From Croceibacterium atlanticum (GTDB lineage Bacteria; Pseudomonadota; Alphaproteobacteria; Sphingomonadales; Sphingomonadaceae): a stretch of 64,000 bases of DNA. Position 1 is the first letter of the stretch. The number at the start of each line of letters is the position of its first letter. Made by a program: the position numbers and the translations under genes. The stretch is from positions 868,001 through 932,000 of the forward strand of contig NZ_CP011452.2 of assembly GCF_001008165.2 (NCBI RefSeq), written 5' to 3'. The notes below the pieces were generated by a model. That model searched no databases. It saw nothing but the letters and a program-made list of their open reading frames with translations, and was not told where the DNA came from. This document shows positions 10,319 through 16,219 of this stretch, piece after piece.

Positions 10319-10421
10319 GTTCCATATCGGATGAATCTGCTGGAACATTTACCAGATTCAGAGTTTTCCACAAGTGGTCCACAAGCCTTCAACAGGCCGG
10401 ACCTCAGAAAGGACCGCAACC

Positions 10422-10661
10422 ATGCTCGCCATTGCCATTTCGCTTCTGTTCGGCCTCGCCGCGGTCGCTGCGATCACCGTGACATGGCGCAGCGTGGTTC
10501 AGGGCGTGGCTGGCGCCCGTGCAATTCTGGTGGAACTGAATGAAATGCAGGAATGCGAACAGGCCGCCATGCAATGCACGCGGCCCGCTTCGTTCATTCG
10601 CCCGGCGCGCCCTGGCTCGCAGAACCGGAAGCTTTCGCCGATTTTGCACGCTGCTGCCTGA
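10422..10661 (+). CDS. Small single-span membrane protein, probably SOS-regulated
   Basis: The 79-residue product begins MLAIAISLLFGLAAVAAITV, one predicted membrane helix near the N-terminus, followed by a short polar tail with two cysteines (ECEQAAMQC). I recognise no family. The ATG has a good AGAAAGGA ribosome binding site about seven bases upstream, which supports translation. The end overlaps the 3' end of the opposite gene pssA by about 70 bases. Its promoter carries a LexA box, so a role in the DNA-damage response, such as the small membrane cell-division inhibitors known in Caulobacter (SidA), is a reasonable but untested guess. Confidence 0.6.
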   Translation: MLAIAISLLFGLAAVAAITVTWRSVVQGVAGARAILVELNEMQECEQAAMQCTRPASFIRPARPGSQNRKLSPILHAAA

Positions 10662-11478
10662 TCCGTGAATAGCTGAAGAAACCATAGGGCATCAGGATCA
10701 GGTAAACCGTGCACAGCCCCGCAAGGGTCCACCAGGGATCGGTGAGGAGAGCGGCAAAGACGAGGCCTGCCAGAGCAATCGCTTCCAATCGGATCGTGCT
10801 CCGCGGCCGAATCGAGGTCCAGCTCAACGTCGCGAGATTGGAAATCATCAGGAAAGCGATGCCCGCAACCCAGATGGCGACCAGAACAGGTTCGCGGAAC
10901 AGGTCTTCGCCGCTCGCAATCCAGAGATAGAGTGGCAGAAACGCCAGCCCCGCACCCACAGGCGCGGGCACGCCGGTAAGGAAGCCGGCGGATTTATGCG
11001 GCTGATCATCCACATCAATCTGCGCATTGAAGCGCGCCAGCCTCAACACACAGCAAATCGCAAATGCCAGGGAGGCGAACCAGCCGAAGCGCGGCAGATC
11101 CTCCAGCGACCAGAGGAACAGCACCAGGGCCGGAGCGACACCGAAGCTCAACGAATCGGCCAAACTGTCCAATTCGGCGCCAAAGCGCGACTGAGCCTTC
11201 AGCAGGCGGGCAATTCGCCCGTCGATCCCGTCCAGCATGCCAGCCAGAAGAATGGCGAAAACCGCCTTCTCCCAATCACCGTTAATGGCAAAACGAATGC
11301 CCGTCAGGCCTGCGCACAGCGCAGCAGCGGTAATGGCATTGGGAACGACCGCCCTGAGCGCCAGCCCCCTGCCCAATCGCCTTGCGGCCGGATGTTCGCC
11401 CTCGCCCGCCTTTGGCCCAAGCCAGGACGGGCCGGGATCGGCCGGGCGATCGGGGTCGTCGTCCGGCCCGAAGCTCAC
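10594..11478 (-). CDS. pssA: CDP-diacylglycerol--serine O-phosphatidyltransferase
   Basis: PssA makes phosphatidylserine from CDP-diacylglycerol and serine. The complete CDP-alcohol phosphotransferase motif is visible: D83-G-I-D86-G-R-I-A-R91, then G100, D104 and D108. The rest of the 294 residues forms several hydrophobic membrane spans. The first 40 residues are a polar extension. The start overlaps the psd stop by four bases, so decarboxylase and synthase are made from one transcript, and the product goes directly to Psd to make phosphatidylethanolamine. Confidence 0.93.
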   Translation of the reverse strand: MSFGPDDDPDRPADPGPSWLGPKAGEGEHPAARRLGRGLALRAVVPNAITAAALCAGLTGIRFAINGDWEKAVFAILLAGMLDGIDGRIARLLKAQSRFGAELDSLADSLSFGVAPALVLFLWSLEDLPRFGWFASLAFAICCVLRLARFNAQIDVDDQPHKSAGFLTGVPAPVGAGLAFLPLYLWIASGEDLFREPVLVAIWVAGIAFLMISNLATLSWTSIRPRSTIRLEAIALAGLVFAALLTDPWWTLAGLCTVYLILMPYGFFSYSRIRQQRAKSAKASGSASQGAPGE

Positions 11479-12227
11479 TGGCTCACCCCTTCGATCAATT
11501 TCAGCTTGCCGAGTTCGGCCAGTACCGTTTCCCCGGCGATAATTTTCTGGCCGAGAAGCACTTTCGCATCGGTTCCCTGCGGCAGATAGACATCCACGCG
11601 GCTCCCGAAACGAATCAGGCCGATACGCTGGCCAGCGGCCACGATATCGCCCTGCTTCACGAATGAAACGATGCGCCGCGCGACGAGACCGGCAATCTGG
11701 GTGCAGCCGATCGGCCGGCCGTCGGGCCGCTCGATCAATATGTGCTGCCGTTCGTTCTCCTCGCTCGCCTTGTCGAGATCCGCATTCATGAAGCGGCCTG
11801 GAATATAGACGATCCGCTTGACCGTACCGCCCACCGGCGCGCGATTGATATGCACGTCGAACACGGACATGAAGATGGAAATCCGCGTGACCGGATCGCT
11901 GCCCAGTCCCGGCGCGCCATCGCCATCAGGCCCCTGGAGTTCCAGCGGCGGCGGCACCTGGCTGATCAATGTCACCAGCCCGTCCGCCGGGGCGACGATC
12001 ATATCGTCATCCTGCGGCACGACGCGTTCAGGATCGCGGAAAAAGGCAAATACACCGCCGGCAAGCGCCAGAAGCGGCCAGCCGATAATTTCCCAATCGA
12101 ACAGCAGCAGCACGATCAGCGCGATGCCGACGCCTATCAGGCCGAATTTGCGGCCTTCCGGATGGATCGCGGGCCATCGCCATTCAGCGTCGCCGCGGCC
12201 CCTGTTGTCACGTAAATCTCCGGCCAT
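11475..12227 (-). CDS. psd: Phosphatidylserine decarboxylase proenzyme
   Basis: Psd converts phosphatidylserine to phosphatidylethanolamine using a self-made pyruvoyl group. The 250-residue protein is the short type with one or two N-terminal membrane segments ([15 protein letters not shown]), the conserved FFRDPER motif, [14 protein letters not shown], and the self-cleavage site RFGSRVDV with Gly208-Ser209. It is the first gene of the psd-pssA pair, and the genomic island begins about 100 bases upstream of its start. Confidence 0.94.
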   Translation of the reverse strand: MAGDLRDNRGRGDAEWRWPAIHPEGRKFGLIGVGIALIVLLLFDWEIIGWPLLALAGGVFAFFRDPERVVPQDDDMIVAPADGLVTLISQVPPPLELQGPDGDGAPGLGSDPVTRISIFMSVFDVHINRAPVGGTVKRIVYIPGRFMNADLDKASEENERQHILIERPDGRPIGCTQIAGLVARRIVSFVKQGDIVAAGQRIGLIRFGSRVDVYLPQGTDAKVLLGQKIIAGETVLAELGKLKLIEGVSQ

Positions 12228-12327
12228 AACCGATCTCTAAGAAGTTAAGCTGCGCGCTACAAGTCACCCGCGTTGGATCGCAGTGGACAGCAGCCAGCGC
12301 CATGGATGAAACCAAGGGTAGCTCGGC

Positions 12328-12351
12328 TGGTGGCAGGGCTTGAATCGAACC
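12328..12351. repeat. Degenerate far attachment site of the island
   Basis: This 24-base stretch (tggtggcagggcttgaatcg, then aacc) closely resembles the 3' end of the tRNA-Tyr gene at 25804-25828, in the same orientation; the two differ by one missing base and two substitutions. It marks the probable end of the island opposite the integrase. The imperfect match could mean decay after integration or use of a related secondary site. Confidence 0.5.
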
Positions 12352-12402
12352 GCAAAAATAACGCTTTGATATCAATCCTGTTCTTAGAACAAATGCAGGC
12401 CT

Positions 12403-12423
12403 TCCCCCACACTCTCCCCCACA
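12403..12423. repeat. Two direct TCCCCCACA repeats, possible integrase arm sites
   Basis: Two copies of TCCCCCACA occur at 12403-12411 and 12415-12423. Very similar TTCCCCACA units occur next to the integrase gene at the other island end (25613-25690). Matching short repeats just inside both ends is what arm-type binding sites of a tyrosine integrase would look like. A GTTCT-T-AGAAC palindrome lies beside them at 12380-12390, and an inverted repeat gttcagc/gctgaac at 12449-12476. Confidence 0.4.
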
Positions 12424-12555
12424 TTTTCGTTCATTTAACGGTGGTTCGGTTCAGCGTTTTGCTCAAAAAGCTGAACAAATGCGCGGTTCGCGAGGCGACT
12501 ATGAGCAGCATAATGGCACGTTCTGACACTGTCCATTTGCGAGTTAGCGACGTGG

Positions 12556-12750
12556 TCAGTTCAATGCCCGATGCCGCTCCACTAGCTTATGCAGACTGGC
12601 CGTCGTGACCCGCGTTGCCTTACCGATCTTGATCGTTTCGAGTTCGCCATTAGAGATCAACTCGTACAGCTTTGTGCGCCCGACACCGATCATGCGTGCA
12701 GCGTCATTGACCCTGACACAGATCGGCTCGACTGGTCGCTGGTTGCTCAT
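12556..12750 (-). CDS. Small excisionase-like helix-turn-helix protein
   Basis: The 64-residue product contains a MerR/Xis-type winged helix: VNDAARMIGVGRTKLYELI followed by NGELETIKIGKATRVTTASLHKLV. Proteins of this kind (HTH_17 or excisionase-like) control integrase genes or direct excision in integrated elements. It overlaps the upstream AlpA-type gene by four bases, so the two form an operon. Which of the two acts as recombination directionality factor cannot be told from sequence. Confidence 0.8.
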   Translation of the reverse strand: MSNQRPVEPICVRVNDAARMIGVGRTKLYELISNGELETIKIGKATRVTTASLHKLVERHRALN

Positions 12751-12953
12751 TCAGCCGGTTCCTCTTCACGATAGTGTACGGGATCGGCGATCCAGCGATT
12801 GATGGCAGACTCATGCCAGCCAGCGCCATGCACGCTGATCTTCACCTGCGAAGGGAATGTGCCCTCAGCGATCTTGCGATAGATGGTGGAGCGGGAAAGG
12901 CCGGTGCGGTCGAGCACGGTCTTCAAGCGGATGATGCGTTCAGTATTGGACAT
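12747..12953 (-). CDS. AlpA-family transcriptional regulator
   Basis: The 68-residue protein has the AlpA layout: IIRLKTVLDRTGLSRSTIYRKI with a helix-turn-helix, FPSQVKIS, and the conserved GWHESAINRWIADP ending, where AlpA proteins normally have GW...EV..W...R. AlpA of prophage CP4-57 activates its integrase and so drives excision. Here it lies at the island end opposite the integrase and overlaps the following HTH gene. Confidence 0.85.
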   Translation of the reverse strand: MSNTERIIRLKTVLDRTGLSRSTIYRKIAEGTFPSQVKISVHGAGWHESAINRWIADPVHYREEEPAE

Positions 12954-13283
12954 TGGGCGTTCTCACATTGACATTGACAGCCCCTCTACGGAACATAATG
13001 AGAACTTTTCAATGCGATGCAAGAGGCCGGAAGAGCGAGAACTCAACTCAATCGCCAGCGATTTGCGGGACTTGAAACATCTATGGACGTTTAGAGACTT
13101 TGGCGGACAAACCCTCAACAGCCAATGTCAGTGAAAGAATTTTTCTAATTAGCCAAATCTGTCAAATTCATGCCAGATTACCTGCTCCGGCTATCGATTT
13201 TGCCGCAAACGGTGTCCGGTTGAAGGGAAGCGATCATAGACCATAAAACTAGCTAATGCGCTCCGTCGCTACAATGAAATGCA
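12954..13283. other. Intergenic stretch without a recognised gene
   Basis: About 330 bases between the divergent alpA-like gene and the DUF4238 gene. It is AT-richer than the chromosome and should hold both promoters. Reading frames here are short and show no family resemblance. I see no RNA gene or strong hairpin. Confidence 0.4.
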
Positions 13284-14402
13284 ATGCCTGATCACAAAAA
13301 CCAACATTATGTTCCACGCGTCCATTTTAAGCCGTTTTCCTTCCAAGGCGATGGTAAAGCGATCAATATTCTTCTGCACCGAAGGGAGAAAACGGTAATA
13401 AATGCACCGATCACTGGGCAATGCGCCAGGTCCTACTTTTATGGCGAGGATGGTCGGCTCGAGAAGCTGCTCAGCCGCATGGAGGGAGCCTACGGGGGCC
13501 TTGTTGCTAGGATCGCCGAAACAAACTCGAAGCTCGACGAGCAAGATCGATGGATACTGCGCTACTTCACTTTACTACAATCAATGCGAACCGCCGAACA
13601 GGTAGCGAGAGTGCTGTCGCGGATGTCGGAGATGTCAGACTTCTTTCGAATGGCTGAGGAAGCGCACGGGAAGGGTTGGGACGCTACACAGAATCCAACA
13701 CCGGAAAGTGCATTGCGAGAATTGATGCTTGCATTCAATGATCAACTCCAGGCAGGCACGATAGATGACCTTAAGATTGTTGTCGTCCGGAACCGTTCAC
13801 GCAGAGACTTCGTGACGTCAGACGATCCAGCGGTGATGACTAATCGCTGGCTCATCCAACGCAAGGCAAACAGGAGTTTTGGTCTAAACGCTGCAGGCCT
13901 CTTGCTTTTACTGCCACTGAGCCCGCGCATGCTTGTGCTCGCCTATGACCCGGCTGTTTATGCAATTCCACTGACCGGTCAAAATGCAGTCGATCTCAAG
14001 CGCGAGAACGATGTGCTAGCATTCAACGAGCATCAATACATGAGAGCGGCAGACGCAATCTATTTCGCGCGCATAAGCGAAGCACAAGATATTACTGCCG
14101 AATTTAAGGCGACAAAACCCTATCGGCCGACGCGCTGGAGTCGTTTCACGACGGCCAAACACGATGGCGAGACCGAAACACATTCGAAGTATGCCGTCGA
14201 AGGGGCTGAAGAAGTAGCAAAGTCGAATCGAATCCTCTTTCATCTCACAAGCGAATGGCCGTCGCCGCCCAGTTGGCCAAGCATCCTACGATATCGCAGC
14301 AATGCACATGGCTATTCCCGAGGCAGAATAATTGTTCGCCGCGCGCATATGAGAGATCAGTTTGACGATCTAGGCGAGCTGCCGAGGTATGTTAGAGTTT
14401 GA
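13284..14402 (+). CDS. DUF4238 domain protein, possible defence gene
   Basis: The 372-residue protein starts MPDHKNQHYVPRVHFKPFS, the signature of DUF4238 proteins, and has the second family motif in the middle (RRDFVTSDDPAVMTN) and PLSPRMLVLAYD further on. No biochemical function is established for the family that I know of; members are patchily distributed and often sit in variable islands. Base composition is lower in GC than the core. It ends 13 bases from the end of the convergent radical SAM gene. Role here is unknown; cargo or defence function is inference from its location. Confidence 0.8.
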   Translation: MPDHKNQHYVPRVHFKPFSFQGDGKAINILLHRREKTVINAPITGQCARSYFYGEDGRLEKLLSRMEGAYGGLVARIAETNSKLDEQDRWILRYFTLLQSMRTAEQVARVLSRMSEMSDFFRMAEEAHGKGWDATQNPTPESALRELMLAFNDQLQAGTIDDLKIVVVRNRSRRDFVTSDDPAVMTNRWLIQRKANRSFGLNAAGLLLLLPLSPRMLVLAYDPAVYAIPLTGQNAVDLKRENDVLAFNEHQYMRAADAIYFARISEAQDITAEFKATKPYRPTRWSRFTTAKHDGETETHSKYAVEGAEEVAKSNRILFHLTSEWPSPPSWPSILRYRSNAHGYSRGRIIVRRAHMRDQFDDLGELPRYVRV

Positions 14403-14415
14403 GAGCAAAGGTCGG

Positions 14416-15450
14416 CTAGCGATTGCCACAGACCACGAGGTCATCAAAAATCGGGCAACCATTCATGCAGGTGCTTCGATGCGAGCAGCCGCCACATCGA
14501 TCGGATGCAAAGTAACTTCTGAAAGACCGAACGTTATCGGAGTTCATCCAAATGTCATGAAGGCTAGTGGTTCGGTCTAAGAGATCGCCATCAGCTAAAG
14601 CTGCCTGAAAGGAGCAGGGGTAGACGCGCATGTCTTCCGAAACGTAAAGTGAAAACCGCCCTGCATCGCAAGCATCGACAAGTGCATTGCTGGCGTCTGT
14701 CCTCGCAAAAAGCCCGCTGACACAACAGGCGTCGAAACCGACCTTCAGCTTAGCAACAGGGGCTGTCGCGAGGGAGAAGAATTCGTCCAACCTCGCGCTA
14801 TTCCTCAACATCCGCTCCTCAAAAATTTTTCTCCCTGAAGGTTTGTAATTCAGGAATATTAGAGCGTTTACCGGTGCGAGAAACTCCGGAGGAGCCTTGA
14901 GCCATTCAATTGCGGTGTCGATACTAAACGCATCCAAAATGAAATGCACATTCGTTTTGCTTCCTGCAGCTGTCAGGAGTTGGATGGCGTCCGCAGCCTC
15001 ATCAAAAGGCTCATAAACAGACACTGCGACTGCGCCGCAGGTTGATGCCGTTACTTTTAGGATCTCTTGGGTCAAACCACGCCCATTGGTCGTGTAATTC
15101 GGAACTATGCCTTTCGACCGTGTATACTCCAAAATCTCTAAGAAATCGGGATGTTGGTTCGGATTGCCCCCGCCAAGCGCTACTTGAAATGTGCCCATCT
15201 CAGCCGCTTGGTCAATGACGGACTTATAGTCAGAGATCGACATGTGCCTGCCGCGCCTGGTCGACGATTTGTAACAAAAGGTGCAGCCCATGTCGCACCA
15301 GTTGGTAATCGATATATCCATGAGTTCCGGGCCATGCGGCGACCAAAATGGCTCAGGTTTTCCTTCGTCTGGTACTCGCGCGAAGAACCCCGAGTCTGGG
15401 TCGAAAAAAGACGTATAACCCAAGCTTCTATAGCGGTTTGCCTTCAGCAT
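14416..15450 (-). CDS. Radical SAM enzyme with SPASM domain
   Basis: The 344-residue protein has the radical SAM cluster motif C52-DMG-C56-TF-C59, a GGGNPNQHP segment resembling the GGE motif, and a complete SPASM-type cysteine pattern in the C-terminus: C261, C279, then C319-x2-C322-x5-C328-x3-C332 and C341. SPASM enzymes carry extra iron-sulfur clusters and typically modify peptides or proteins. It is the last gene of a four-gene operon, six bases behind a small protein gene. The likely substrate is one of the two small proteins encoded upstream; that is inference. AT-richer codon use than core genes points to acquisition with the island. Confidence 0.88.
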   Translation of the reverse strand: MLKANRYRSLGYTSFFDPDSGFFARVPDEGKPEPFWSPHGPELMDISITNWCDMGCTFCYKSSTRRGRHMSISDYKSVIDQAAEMGTFQVALGGGNPNQHPDFLEILEYTRSKGIVPNYTTNGRGLTQEILKVTASTCGAVAVSVYEPFDEAADAIQLLTAAGSKTNVHFILDAFSIDTAIEWLKAPPEFLAPVNALIFLNYKPSGRKIFEERMLRNSARLDEFFSLATAPVAKLKVGFDACCVSGLFARTDASNALVDACDAGRFSLYVSEDMRVYPCSFQAALADGDLLDRTTSLHDIWMNSDNVRSFRSYFASDRCGGCSHRSTCMNGCPIFDDLVVCGNR

Positions 15451-15456
15451 GCCATC

Positions 15457-15855
15457 TCACCAGTAATTCGAGTATGCGTTGATATGAAATTTATCTGACT
15501 CGATCTCGAATATCGATGTGCACATCATCATCTCTGGAAGATTATTTTCACTACTCAGCTGAGAGACGATCACTTTTTGACCATTGGCCACAGCTTCTTT
15601 CATTCTTGCGATGGTATCTGCGGTAAATTCATGACGCTCATCAAGGCCATCAATTTCGGCAGTCGAACTGAGGAGCGTGCCTTCTCGAATTCTAGAAGAT
15701 AGCTCATAAAACATTTGGCTAAACAGCCCAGAGACAGGGCCGTCGGGGCTTACTCCCATCGCTTTAAAAAAATCCTCCTTCTCGATGTCACCTTCGGAAA
15801 TATAGACGAAGGACGTCGACGAGCTATTCGAGACAAAATCAACCTTGATTTTCAT
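15457..15855 (-). CDS. Small protein with N-terminal FVSNSSSTSFV motif, possible radical SAM substrate
   Basis: The 132-residue product begins MKIKVDFVSNSSSTSFVYIS. I recall this N-terminal motif (FVSNSSS or FVTNSSS followed by SFV/I) as recurring at the start of many short uncharacterised bacterial proteins; no function is known to me. The rest is acidic with no membrane segment and few cysteines (one, in MMMCTSIFEI). The gene overlaps the preceding one by 17 bases and is followed after six bases by the SPASM radical SAM enzyme. The fixed Ser/Asn-rich start next to such an enzyme makes it a candidate modification target. Confidence 0.65.
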   Translation of the reverse strand: MKIKVDFVSNSSSTSFVYISEGDIEKEDFFKAMGVSPDGPVSGLFSQMFYELSSRIREGTLLSSTAEIDGLDERHEFTADTIARMKEAVANGQKVIVSQLSSENNLPEMMMCTSIFEIESDKFHINAYSNYW

Positions 15856-16219
15856 TCGCGCCCTCCAAATCTCGGATACACTGCATTACATTTTCAAACT
15901 GGTTATCATCGTAATTTTTATCGAGTGCGCCGGATAGCCACGTGCAAAGGAAGATGTTTTCCTTCTCTAGCTCTTCTTCATCCAAGACGATCCCGTAACG
16001 GCCATCCAGGTAGTGTTCTAGGGTCCCGTATTCGACCGAATAGTACTGCTCAAACTCACGCTTCGCGTTGATTGCGTCTGAGAAAAGGCAGTTGAAAGCA
16101 CCCTCAAAAAATTGGGCGCCAACGCTGCCAGGCTCAATCATCAACTTGCTCAAAAAATCGCGCCTATTCGGCTGCCACGATGTTGCCAGTACGAGCTCGA
16201 TTTTCTCCCAGCTGCTCAT
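15839..16219 (-). CDS. Hypothetical small protein of the NTPase-radical SAM operon
   Basis: The 126-residue product begins MSSWEKIELVLATSWQPNRRDFLSKL. I recognise no family. It is acidic, probably helical, cytosolic and rich in aromatic residues (FEQYYSVEYGTLEHYLDGRYG). The ATG overlaps the stop of the upstream NTPase by four bases (ATGA), and its own end overlaps the next gene by 17 bases, so all are almost certainly co-translated. A start five codons upstream is possible but would lie inside the NTPase frame. It could be a partner or adaptor for the neighbouring proteins. Confidence 0.65.
   Translation of the reverse strand: MSSWEKIELVLATSWQPNRRDFLSKLMIEPGSVGAQFFEGAFNCLFSDAINAKREFEQYYSVEYGTLEHYLDGRYGIVLDEEELEKENIFLCTWLSGALDKNYDDNQFENVMQCIRDLEGANENQG

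Noticed and set aside
12883-13134. 83-codon rightward frame starting opposite the alpA-like gene
   Set aside because: It overlaps the AlpA-type gene antisense, has no ribosome binding site or family resemblance and ends in low-complexity intergenic DNA.
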